NCBI GenBank assembly: GCA_029879595.1
Contig: JAOUPZ010000171.1
Location: 1-6,881, forward strand
Origin: Deltaproteobacteria bacterium
GTDB lineage: Bacteria; SAR324; JACQKK01
Direction: 5' to 3'
DNA length: 6,881 nucleotides
Position numbers and translations under genes: made by a program. The notes beneath the pieces were generated by a model. That model was not told where the DNA came from, made no database searches, and saw nothing but the letters and a program-made list of their open reading frames with translations. Below, piece by piece: positions 1-6,436 of this stretch. Each line of letters starts with the position of its first letter. The first letter of the stretch is position 1.

Positions 1-616
1 CCCGGCAGGTCAGGCCGCCTTCCGGGCCCACCAGCAGGGTAACCGGGGACTCCGGCTGACCAGCCCCGCCCAGGGCCGCCCCCAGATCAGTATCGGCAGA
101 CGCCGCCAGCAGAAACCGCTGCCCCTCCCCCGCTTCCTCCCGGAGCGCCTCCTCCAGATTGCCCTGCAGGCTCATCCCTGGCGGCCACACCCGGTCGCAC
201 TGCTTGCAGGCCTCGGAGGCGATTCGCTCCCAGCGTTCCGGCACTTTCGTTCCGCCGGATTTCTTCCGCGGCATCGTTGAATTATCCCCGTGGAAAAATA
301 CCAGCCGCTCCACCCCCAGCTCCGTGCATTTCTGGATGATCAGTTCCAGGGCTTTGTCCTTGACCAGGGCCTGCATCAGGGTCAACCGCAGGGCATTCCG
401 GGCCGGCACCACCACCTCTTCCAGCACGCGCACCAGGGCCGACCGCCCGCCGGCCGCTTCCAGTTCGGCCTGGAAACGCCTTCCCCGCGGGTCCTGCAGG
501 AGAAACCTTTCCCCGGGCCTGACACGCCGTGAGGACAAAAGGTGCCGGGCCTCCTCGCCGGAGAACTCGAATTTCATACCGGGGTTCAGATCCTGCCCGG
601 AATAAAAATAAGACAT
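1..616 (-). CDS. rsmE: 16S rRNA (uracil-1498-N3)-methyltransferase RsmE, 3' end cut off by window edge
   Basis: RsmE methylates N3 of U1498 in 16S rRNA, using S-adenosylmethionine, as a SPOUT-class (trefoil-knot) enzyme acting on the assembled small subunit. The reading frame gives 205 residues starting MSYFYSGQDL and is open to the left edge, so it is a 5' partial; full-length RsmE is roughly 230-250 residues. An N-terminal PUA-like part (about 1-75, with EEARHLLSSRRVRPGE) precedes the family's LxLxQALxKxxxxExIIQKxTELGV block (about 90-115), a conserved RW.RIA.EA..Q..R segment (about 140-160), and the SAM-knot signature LLVGPEGGLT just before the edge. The start is the ATG at 614-616; GGAC about 7 bases upstream is only a weak ribosome site. 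It lies 106 bases downstream of ntrX on the same strand with no clear terminator between, so read-through from ntrYX is possible. The identification is firm from the GPEGG and QKxTELGV motifs. Confidence 0.93.
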   Translation of the reverse strand, partial: MSYFYSGQDLNPGMKFEFSGEEARHLLSSRRVRPGERFLLQDPRGRRFQAELEAAGGRSALVRVLEEVVVPARNALRLTLMQALVKDKALELIIQKCTELGVERLVFFHGDNSTMPRKKSGGTKVPERWERIASEACKQCDRVWPPGMSLQGNLEEALREEAGEGQRFLLAASADTDLGAALGGAGQPESPVTLLVGPEGGLTCR

Positions 617-722
617 GGGCTGTCCAACAACAAAGGATGGTTTTGCCGCGCACGGCCGGCCCCGATGAATCCGGGACTCCGGCTCTACCGGAATCTGCCC
701 GGAAGGCTCCCGGCACACATTA

Positions 723-2117
723 TCAGCCGGTCTCTATTCCCAGCTGCTTTATCTTCTTGTGCAGGTTGCTTCTTTCCAGGCGGATCGCCTCGGCGGTCTT
801 GCTGATGTTCCAGTTATGGCGCTTGAGCATCGCGCTGAGATACAGCTTTTCAAAACTGTCCCGGGCCTCGCGGTAGGTTAACTCCTGGCTGACCAGGGCC
901 TCCATGCCGGGCTTGGGGGCGGAGCCGGACTGGCATCCCACCGCGTTCAGAATCGCCGGCGGGATATCCCCCACAGTGACCCTGTCCGTGGAAACCATGA
1001 TCATCATCCGCTCCACTATGTTCTTCAGCTCGCGGATGTTGCCCGGCCACTGGTATTGCTGAAGCACCTCCAGGGCATCCCTGGTAATCTCCTTGGGTTT
1101 CTGGCCGTGCATGGATGTGAAGTACTCCATGAAAAATGGCACCAGCAGATCCACGTCCCCTGCGCGCTCCCGCAAGGGGGGCACGTCCAGCTGCAGGACA
1201 TTCAGCCGGTAATACAGATCCTCGCGGAAGTTCCCGGCGGACATCTCCTCCTCCAGGTTCTTGTTGGAGGCGGCGATTACCCGGACGTTCACCATGATGG
1301 TCTTGTTTCCCCCCACCCGCTCAAAGCGCTGCTCCTGCAGAACCCGCAGCATCTTGGCCTGGGTCTTCAGACTCATGTCGCCTATCTCATCCAGAAACAG
1401 CGTTCCTTCGTTGGCCTGGTCGAACTTGCCGATCTTACGGGTGGTGGCGCCGGTGAATGAGCCCTTTTCATGGCCGAACAGTTCGCTTTCAATCAGCTCC
1501 TCCGGAATGGCCGCGCAGTTTACCTCCACAAACGGGTTCTGGCTGCGGGGGCTTTTCTCATGGATCAGGTGGGCCACCGATTCCTTGCCGGTACCATTTT
1601 CGCCATGGATAAGCACCCAGGCATCGCTGGCCGCGGCCCGTTCTATCTGCTCCATCATCTTCTGGTAGGCCGGACTGTTGCCCACGATGCGATGCTGGTT
1701 GCGCTGCATGCTGGCCCGGAGATTTACATTTTCCATCTCCAGACGCGACTGCCGCAGGGCGTTGGCCAGGGTCAGCAGAAGCGTTTCGGCGTTGAAGGGC
1801 TTTTCAACGAAATGATAGGCGCCGTTCTTGGTGGCGGTTACGGCGGTATCAATATTGGCGTGGCCGGAAAGCATGATCACGGGAATCTGGGGGTGAATCT
1901 GCTTGAGTTTCTTGAGCACCTCAATCCCGTCAATCTTGGGCAGCCAGATATCCAGCAGGACGGCATCAATATCGGGCGGAACCTCACCCTGGAAGCGGGC
2001 AAGGCATTCCTCTCCCGTTTCGGCGAGTTCCACCGAGTATTTCTCATCCTCTAGGAGGTCCTTCAGCCCCAGGCGGATGGACTTCTCATCATCGACAACC
2101 AGTATGGTATGGGTCAT
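723..2117 (-). CDS. ntrX: NtrX-like sigma-54-dependent response regulator
   Basis: Cytoplasmic response regulator that, once phosphorylated, activates sigma-54 RNA polymerase. Numbering is from an upstream TTG at 2138; subtract 7 for the ATG start used here. Receiver domain about 9-130: acidic pair D16 D17, phospho-acceptor D63 in LLDIWLP, S91 in MLSGH, K113 in EKPF. AAA+ domain about 150-390: Walker A GENGTGKE (179-186), sigma-54 contact loop GSFTGA (226-231), Walker B LFLDE (247-251), arginine-finger segment REDLYYRLNV (305-314). Fis-type helix-turn-helix about 442-466 (NISKTAEAIRLERSNLHKKI). Length and order match NtrX. Receiver homology starts at THTILVVDDE, so I chose the ATG at 2115-2117, 17 bases after the ntrY stop. 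The TTG at 2136-2138 overlaps the ntrY stop as TTGA, has GGAG 11 bases upstream, and is a real alternative. The stop is followed at once by a second in-frame stop (TGATAA). The NtrX assignment, rather than a generic NtrC-family regulator, rests mainly on pairing with NtrY. Confidence 0.9.
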   Translation of the reverse strand: MTHTILVVDDEKSIRLGLKDLLEDEKYSVELAETGEECLARFQGEVPPDIDAVLLDIWLPKIDGIEVLKKLKQIHPQIPVIMLSGHANIDTAVTATKNGAYHFVEKPFNAETLLLTLANALRQSRLEMENVNLRASMQRNQHRIVGNSPAYQKMMEQIERAAASDAWVLIHGENGTGKESVAHLIHEKSPRSQNPFVEVNCAAIPEELIESELFGHEKGSFTGATTRKIGKFDQANEGTLFLDEIGDMSLKTQAKMLRVLQEQRFERVGGNKTIMVNVRVIAASNKNLEEEMSAGNFREDLYYRLNVLQLDVPPLRERAGDVDLLVPFFMEYFTSMHGQKPKEITRDALEVLQQYQWPGNIRELKNIVERMMIMVSTDRVTVGDIPPAILNAVGCQSGSAPKPGMEALVSQELTYREARDSFEKLYLSAMLKRHNWNISKTAEAIRLERSNLHKKIKQLGIETG

Positions 2118-2134
2118 GGCCTGTAATAAATCCG

Positions 2135-4339
2135 TCAATTCAACCGGAACTCCATGGTGAAAATGGTGCCCCTGGGCTTGCGATCCGTAAACCGGATATA
2201 CCCATTATGGTCCGAGATGATCTGGTTAACAATGGTAAGCCCCAGCCCGGTGCCCCCTTCCTTGGTAGAAGTGTATGGCTCGAACATCCGGGAGCGCACC
2301 GACTCGGGAATTCCCGAACCGTCGTCCTCCACCTCCGCCATGACTGTCTGGGTGCCCTTGTCGAAGGATGTGCCCACTCTCACGGTTCCTCCCCCGTTCA
2401 GGGCGGAGATGGCATTGTCCATAAGATTGGTGAATACCCGCTTTATCTGCTCCCTGTCCAGCGGAAACAGCGGCAGATCCTTGTCCAGTTCCAGCTTCAG
2501 GTTCACGGTATCGGGAACACTGTTGGCATATAACCGCATCACCTCCTGGATTACCGCGTTCAGGTCGCCCTGCACCGGCTTGGAGTCTGGCAGCTTGGCG
2601 AACTGTGAGAACTCGTTGACCATCTTCTTGAGGCTGGTGACCTCGTTGATGATGGTCTGGGTGCACTGGTCCAGCACCACGCCCTCATCCTTCATCTCGG
2701 CCAGATACTTGCGGCGCAACCGCTGGGCGGAAAGCTGGATGGGCGTCAGGGGATTCTTGATCTCGTGAGCCACCCGGCGGGCCACCTCGCGCCAGGCCAG
2801 GGCCCGCTGGTGTTTTTGCAATGATGTCACGTCCTTGAGCATCACCACGGTGCCCTCCGGTTCGCCGGACTGAATCTGCAGTGCCAGCAGGGTCACCTCC
2901 ATGATGATGGCCTTGCGGCTTTCCCCCAGGGTTATGTTTTGTGATAGCTGCCTTTTTGATTCACCGCGCAGCCTGTCCAGCAGTTCATCCAGCAGGTCCA
3001 CCATCTCCCTGGGCAGCAGCACCATGAAGTGCTTGTCCAGCCAGGCATCCGTGCGCAATTGCAGCATCCTCCAGGCGGGGCGGTTCACCGCCTTCACGCT
3101 GCCCTGGGGGCTGAGATAGATGATGCCCGCGTCGATATTTTCCAGGAGCAGTTCCACCAGCCGGTTGCGCTCGGCCAGGTTCTGGTGGCTCTGGCGGAGC
3201 TCCTGGGCCGAATGGACCAGCTGGCCACGCTGATCGGCAAGCTGCCGGCTCATGGCATTGAACGACTTCACCAGCCCCATGAAATCCGATTCCAGCGGCC
3301 CCAGGCTGCCCCCCTTGACCTGATAACCCAGCTCACCGCCAGACACCCGGTTGGTTGCGTCATCCAGGCGTTCGATGGGCGTGACAAATCCCCGGGCCAA
3401 GTAGAAGGCGATCCAGGTGGCCGCAAAAATGATCAGCAGCGTCATCACGATCAGAAAGGTGAGCATGAGCGGGGCCAGCTCCCGGCGCAGCACCCGGCTG
3501 GTGTTCCGGCTGCTGTTCAGGGCCAGCAGGGAACTGACCATGGTCGGCGGGGCCATCTCAAACAGTTCCAGCTTCAGCGAGCCGGCCCCGGGAAGAGGAA
3601 CCAGCAGGCGCTGCATGGCCCAGTCCACCCCCTGCTCGATCCAGTAGCCACCATCCGGGGACTCAAAGGTGTGGATGGGTGGAATCTTCCAGGTTTCCAG
3701 CACTTTTTCATCGGAAACCCAGCGGGCGATCACCCTGTTGTCGGTGCCATAGACGAACATTCCGCCCTGGTATCCGGGGTGATAGCCGCCCATCCAGTCT
3801 TCCTGTAAATAGCGGGCCTCATCGCGGGGCAGGTAGGGCAGTACTTCCTCGGCCTTGCGGCGCAGCAGCTGTTCATCGCGCCTGGATAGTTCCTCGGTCA
3901 CCATCTCAGTGCTTTCCAGCAGCCTTTTGTATTCGCCCTGGGACCAGTTCTCGAAAATGAAGGCCATGAACCCGCTGGCCATCAGGTGAAAGGCCGTGGA
4001 GGGCAGGGAGAGCGCGACAAAAGCCACGATGAGCTTGGCGCGCAGGCTCATTCCTGCCATGGGCTGGCGCCGCTCGTAGATAAGCTTGAACAGATTGCGC
4101 AGGATCAGGTAGAACACCGTAGTCAACAGCACGATGTTCACGTTCACCGCCACGAATATGGTGAGGTTGGTGTCGATCTGCTCCCAGTCGCTGAATCCCT
4201 TGTAGTTCACCAGAAAGGAGAACAGCACCATGATCACGCCCATCAGCGCCAGGATGGAGATGATCCTGTTGCGGATCTTGGCCCGGTGCCTGTGTTCGGC
4301 GGAGAAAACCTCCTCGGTCTGCGTGCGTTGTTTTGTCAT
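2135..4339 (-). CDS. ntrY: NtrY-like membrane sensor histidine kinase
   Basis: Inner-membrane histidine kinase of 734 residues, close to the usual NtrY length, expected to phosphorylate the adjacent NtrX. Four hydrophobic segments (about 25-45, 60-82, 102-128, 289-315) frame a sensor region of about 160 residues (130-288) that should face the periplasm if the N-terminus is inside. Next come a HAMP linker (about 312-368), a PAS-like domain (about 395-505, NIDAGIIYLSPQGSVKAVNR), and HisKA with the phospho-acceptor H525 in AHEIKNPLTPIQLSAQRLRRKY. The HATPase domain shows the N-box NLMDNAISA (638-646), G1 DDGSGI (672-677), F-box FEPYTSTK (686-693) and G2 GGTGLGL (695-701). All catalytic boxes are intact. 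The start is ATG 4337-4339, without a strong Shine-Dalgarno. It is the first gene of the ntrYX operon. In known NtrYX systems this pair links nitrogen metabolism, redox state and envelope functions; the signal here is unknown. Confidence 0.92.
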   Translation of the reverse strand: MTKQRTQTEEVFSAEHRHRAKIRNRIISILALMGVIMVLFSFLVNYKGFSDWEQIDTNLTIFVAVNVNIVLLTTVFYLILRNLFKLIYERRQPMAGMSLRAKLIVAFVALSLPSTAFHLMASGFMAFIFENWSQGEYKRLLESTEMVTEELSRRDEQLLRRKAEEVLPYLPRDEARYLQEDWMGGYHPGYQGGMFVYGTDNRVIARWVSDEKVLETWKIPPIHTFESPDGGYWIEQGVDWAMQRLLVPLPGAGSLKLELFEMAPPTMVSSLLALNSSRNTSRVLRRELAPLMLTFLIVMTLLIIFAATWIAFYLARGFVTPIERLDDATNRVSGGELGYQVKGGSLGPLESDFMGLVKSFNAMSRQLADQRGQLVHSAQELRQSHQNLAERNRLVELLLENIDAGIIYLSPQGSVKAVNRPAWRMLQLRTDAWLDKHFMVLLPREMVDLLDELLDRLRGESKRQLSQNITLGESRKAIIMEVTLLALQIQSGEPEGTVVMLKDVTSLQKHQRALAWREVARRVAHEIKNPLTPIQLSAQRLRRKYLAEMKDEGVVLDQCTQTIINEVTSLKKMVNEFSQFAKLPDSKPVQGDLNAVIQEVMRLYANSVPDTVNLKLELDKDLPLFPLDREQIKRVFTNLMDNAISALNGGGTVRVGTSFDKGTQTVMAEVEDDGSGIPESVRSRMFEPYTSTKEGGTGLGLTIVNQIISDHNGYIRFTDRKPRGTIFTMEFRLN

Positions 4340-4438
4340 GGATAGATTTGAGTCCGGTTGTTTGCCCGCCCCAGGCCGGGCCCATGCCGGTTTGTTAAAT
4401 ACGCAGGGGGATGGCCTCCCACCCTGATAATAAAAGGC

Positions 4439-4466
4439 ATTATATCAAAGAAGTGCGCTTTGCGAA
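4439..4466 (-). promoter_or_regulatory. Predicted sigma-70-type promoter for ntrYX (extended -10)
   Basis: Read on the minus strand, TTCGCA (4466-4461) is separated by 16 bases from a perfect TATAAT (4444-4439). The -10 box is preceded by TGA, giving an extended -10 (TGATATAAT). Transcription would start near 4432, leaving a leader of about 93 bases before the ntrY ATG at 4339. Just downstream is a short inverted repeat, ATAAT (4427-4431) with ATTAT (4439-4443), overlapping the -10 box, which could be an operator or chance AT-richness. This is motif evidence only; I saw no convincing GG/GC-type sigma-54 promoter in the same gap. Confidence 0.55.
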
Positions 4467-4685
4467 ATCCGCGTGCCCGGGGATGGTGTTCCGGCCCGGT
4501 TCCGGAAGCCTGGAAAGCCCGCCGCAAGGGGGACGCATCCGGGTCGGATGACACCCCCATCCTAGCACTGTTTAGCGAACCGGGTCGACCTGGGAGAAGA
4601 AACAGCCCGTCCGCCACCCGGTGACCAAGTTTGAAGGCGGCGGCAAAATCACCCTGGATATATCTGCTGCCGGGCGCATCTTGGC

Positions 4686-4714
4686 TTTGCATTATCATTC
4701 GGGCGTGATATAAA
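4686..4714 (+). promoter_or_regulatory. Predicted promoter for tRNA-Arg (extended -10)
   Basis: TTTGCA (4686-4691), a 17-base spacer, then TATAAA (4709-4714) preceded by TGA, giving the extended -10 TGATATAAA. An A/T-rich run follows. Initiation would fall near 4721, about 43 bases before the mature tRNA 5' end at 4764, a plausible 5' leader for RNase P to remove. The -35 is weak. The same TGATATAA core occurs in the opposite-facing ntrY promoter. This is motif evidence only. Confidence 0.45.
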
Positions 4715-4763
4715 TATTTTTTCCGCACCCCGGAAGTTTCTCCGGGAAGCGGCCTGGAAAAAA

Positions 4764-4836
4764 GCTCCCGTAGTTAAACTGGATATAACGGTGGATTGCG
4801 ATTCCGCTGTTCTAGGTTCGAGCCCTGGCGGGAGCA
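4764..4836 (+). tRNA. tRNA-Arg, anticodon GCG
   Basis: A complete 73-base cloverleaf folds by hand. The acceptor stem GCTCCCG/CGGGAGC is 7 perfect pairs with discriminator A4836. D-arm: GTTA/TAAC with a 9-base loop containing GG. Anticodon stem: GTGGA/TCCGC (4791-4795/4803-4807) with one G-T pair. The anticodon loop TTGCGAT has T33 and anticodon GCG at 4798-4800. Variable loop 4 bases; T-arm CTAGG/CCTGG with loop TTCGAGC. GCG reads CGC (and CGU by wobble), hence arginine. Support comes from A20 in the D-loop, an arginine identity element, and an A15-U48 Levitt pair. The terminal CCA is not encoded (CCT follows the discriminator), so a CCA-adding enzyme is needed. Most bacteria use ACG with inosine for this box, so GCG is uncommon. 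Confidence 0.93.
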
Positions 4837-4869
4837 CCTCCCCAATACAACCTGAAGCCGGATGAGGCA

Positions 4870-4888
4870 GCAGGGCCGCCGGCCTTGC
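4870..4888 (+). other. GC-rich hairpin downstream of tRNA-Arg
   Basis: GCAGGGCC (4870-4877) pairs with GGCCTTGC (4881-4888) over 8 pairs, including one G-T, with a 3-base loop. It lies 33 bases after the tRNA. No T tract follows directly; the nearest is TTTTT about 45 bases on. It could act in tRNA 3' processing or termination, or sit in the 3' region of the converging cytochrome transcript. Function is not shown. Confidence 0.3.
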
Positions 4889-5017
4889 ACGGTGCCTTTG
4901 CGTCTGGCGCGCAAATCAGCCCCGGGCCCTCGTTTTTCCCCCTTCTGCTGACGGTCGACATTAATGGCCACAGGTGACGGCGGGGCATTTCCACCGCAAG
5001 TCAACGAAGTAAACAAA

Positions 5018-5719
5018 TCAGCGGGCCCGGTCGGCCAGGACATTCTGCCACCAGGCTGAATACCCGCGCAGCAGAGCCTGCATGGCCTCGGGCAGTGGCC
5101 GGCCCAGGTGGCACCGCTCACAGGCAGCCCTGGCACCAGCCTGCACCGCCTGTGCGCTCCCGGCACCCTTGTCCGGAGCATGGGCCGCATGGCATTCGGT
5201 GCACAGCACCACATCCAGACGCAGGTGGGCCTGGATGCGATGGAAACGGCCGGGGTCCGGCGCCTGGGTATCCACCTGGTGACAGCCGCGGCAGGTGGCA
5301 TTGGAGATGGGGTGAAGCAGCGCCTCCGGCTCGCTGAACCCGCCGCCAAGATAGGCCAGCGCGTTGCGAAAGCTGGCCATCAGCACCATGGCCCGCCCGG
5401 CAAGTCCAGAACCGCGATGACAGTCCGCGCAGAGAAACCCCGCCCTGGAACGCTGGAAATGCAGCCCGGTAAGGTCGGTGGGAAAGGAACTGACGGCCAG
5501 GGACATCTTGGCCTCATGCAGCGGCCGGCCTGTGGGGAGATGACAGGAGTTGCAAAAATCATTGCTGGATTCAAGCCGCTCCACCAGGAGCAGCCCGCCG
5601 GAAGCCGCCATGATGATCAGCGCCACGCCGGCTACGACAGCCCAAACACCGCTGAACATCCTTGAGCCCCTTTTGGAAGGGCTCCTGGCTCGCTTGGCGA
5701 AACCTTCCACAGGCCCCAT
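5018..5719 (-). CDS. Membrane-anchored pentahaem c-type cytochrome (NapC/NirT-like architecture)
   Basis: Predicted 233-residue cytochrome c: a basic N-terminus (KRARSPSKRGSR, 9-20), one transmembrane anchor (about 22-46), then a periplasmic part with five CXXCH haem sites at 56-60, 97-101, 143-147, 173-177 and 200-204. Six further histidines (68, 87, 136, 160, 165, 180) could be distal ligands, so bis-histidine haems are plausible. This layout is that of quinol-oxidising NapC/NirT/NrfH proteins, but those usually have four haems; the fifth site recalls TorC-like pentahaem proteins. The spacing is not canonical NapC, so it may be a separate family. I kept the ATG at 5717-5719 because it supplies positive charges before the anchor. 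The internal ATG at 5659 (MFSGVW) has a better purine-rich upstream site (AAGGGG) and is a real alternative. No reductase or dehydrogenase partner is visible. The exact electron-transfer role is unknown. Confidence 0.8.
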   Translation of the reverse strand: MGPVEGFAKRARSPSKRGSRMFSGVWAVVAGVALIIMAASGGLLLVERLESSNDFCNSCHLPTGRPLHEAKMSLAVSSFPTDLTGLHFQRSRAGFLCADCHRGSGLAGRAMVLMASFRNALAYLGGGFSEPEALLHPISNATCRGCHQVDTQAPDPGRFHRIQAHLRLDVVLCTECHAAHAPDKGAGSAQAVQAGARAACERCHLGRPLPEAMQALLRGYSAWWQNVLADRAR

Positions 5720-5806
5720 GGGTATGGAATGAACGCACCGCCCCCCAGTGCGCTTTCGCCCAGGGTGAGGGTCGCGTCACGCATTCAATCCAGGACCGGG
5801 GGACTC

Positions 5807-5834
5807 ATCATAATCCTGCTGTAATAACGGTCCA
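5807..5834 (-). promoter_or_regulatory. Possible promoter for the pentahaem cytochrome gene
   Basis: On the minus strand TGGACC (5834-5829, four of six to consensus), a 16-base spacer and TATGAT (5812-5807, five of six) lie in the 119-base gap after the TIR-like gene. The elements overlap an imperfect inverted repeat, CCAGGACCG (5790-5798) with CGGTCCAGG (5828-5836), 8 of 9 paired across a 29-base loop. That repeat could be an operator or a weak transcript end for the upstream gene. Evidence is weak. Confidence 0.3.
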
Positions 5835-5838
5835 GGAA

Positions 5839-6348
5839 TCAGAACAGGTCCTTGGACATCAGGGCGCGGGAGTTATCCGCCAGATGGGCATGGTTTCGCA
5901 CTGCCTTCAGCTCCGTGCGAACCAGTTTTTGCAACTGGTCCATGGATTCGGTCCAGTCGTGCAGTTTCAGGAACCCCGAGCGCAGGTTATCCACCAGCCG
6001 CTGGGGAAGCCGTCCCGGATTGACAGCCTTCTTGCCGAAGTCCGGATGAGAGGGCAGCCTCAGGGGTATTATGGGGGTGGGGCGTTCACCCTTGGGGGTC
6101 AGGGCAAACTTAAGATCCCAGTCCACTTTTGCCAGCTTGTAGGTCTGGGCACCCAGCATGACTATCAACATGGTATCAAAGTCAATCTGGCTGGAGGAGT
6201 TCAGTTTGTTGACGTAGTCATTGCCATCCCCTACGGCAGGCACCACCTCGGACATGGTTAGCAGTGTAAAATCATGGGAGAAGAGGTCATCGAACTTTAC
6301 CCGCCATATTTCATCATTGATGGTGTCATAACTAATAAGCAGCTTCAT
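5839..6348 (-). CDS. TIR-like domain protein (DUF1863 / ThsB-type fold)
   Basis: Predicted 169-residue soluble protein. The N-terminus MKLLISYDTINDE resembles the first strand and box of TIR-like DUF1863 proteins (FISYxxxND). A strand reading TMLIVMLGAQTYKLAKVDWDLKFAL (59-83) matches the family's TVxIVLxGxxTxxRxxVDWEI block. A later LPQRLVDNLRSGFLKLHDW (114-132) matches the MPDRxxDNxxxG....W segment near the family's end. Relatives include ThsB of the Thoeris anti-phage system, where TIR domains make NAD-derived signals. Here the acidic residue in VDWxL is Asp78, where the family usually has Glu, so enzymatic activity is uncertain. The C-terminal 35 residues look helical and charged. I chose ATG 6346-6348 because homology begins there and AGAAAG lies 6 bases upstream; a TTG at 6420 would add 24 unsupported residues. 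The gene looks AT-richer than its neighbours. No ThsA-like effector is in view. A defence role is inference. Confidence 0.65.
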   Translation of the reverse strand: MKLLISYDTINDEIWRVKFDDLFSHDFTLLTMSEVVPAVGDGNDYVNKLNSSSQIDFDTMLIVMLGAQTYKLAKVDWDLKFALTPKGERPTPIIPLRLPSHPDFGKKAVNPGRLPQRLVDNLRSGFLKLHDWTESMDQLQKLVRTELKAVRNHAHLADNSRALMSKDLF

Positions 6349-6401
6349 TTGTTTCTTTCTGGATGGATATCCCGCAAAGGGCCCGCCTTTTGAGCGGACT
6401 G

Positions 6402-6420
6402 ATGAACAAACAATGAACAA
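6402..6420. repeat. Direct repeat ATGAACAA, 11-base spacing
   Basis: ATGAACAA occurs at 6402-6409 and 6413-6420, one helical turn apart, 54-72 bases upstream of the TIR-like start codon. This placement would suit a regulator binding one face of the DNA. It may be chance in AT-rich sequence. Confidence 0.5.
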
Positions 6421-6436
6421 TTACAATCAAGAGCGC

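Larger units (their letters stand above)
4340..4763. other. Divergent intergenic region between ntrY and tRNA-Arg
   Basis: This 424-base stretch has no credible protein gene. It carries two outward-facing promoter candidates: one for ntrYX near 4439-4466 on the minus strand and one for the tRNA near 4686-4714 on the plus strand. The middle (about 4470-4680) is GC-rich. It holds a small hairpin CATCC-GGGTC-GGATG (4536-4550) and a GGTCGACC palindrome around 4583-4591, neither followed by a T tract. Short open frames on both strands are arginine- and proline-rich, as expected for GC-rich non-coding DNA. Confidence 0.6.

Noticed and set aside
617..722. Terminator between ntrX and rsmE
   Set aside because: Only short CCGG-type pairings are present, with no stable stem and no T tract.
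3029..3808. Long plus-strand open frame (259 codons) opposite ntrY
   Set aside because: It is antisense to a fully conserved histidine kinase; its composition (Gln, His and Pro rich) is that of a reverse-strand shadow in GC-rich DNA, with no recognisable domain.
4649..4837. Minus-strand open frame beginning MLPPGLEPRTAESQ
   Set aside because: This peptide is the well-known artefact of translating the reverse complement of a tRNA gene; the tRNA explains it.
4837..5017. Possible phage or island attachment site at the tRNA 3' end
   Set aside because: No integrase and no second copy of the tRNA 3' segment (around TTCGAGCCC) was found in the window.
4774..5349. 191-codon minus-strand frame overlapping the cytochrome and the tRNA
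   Set aside because: It runs through the tRNA on the opposite strand and overlaps the five-CXXCH frame, which is far better supported.
6349..6420. N-terminal extension of the TIR-like protein from a TTG at 6420
   Set aside because: The extra 24 residues show no homology-like features and overlap direct repeats; the ATG at 6348 starts exactly at the family's first strand.
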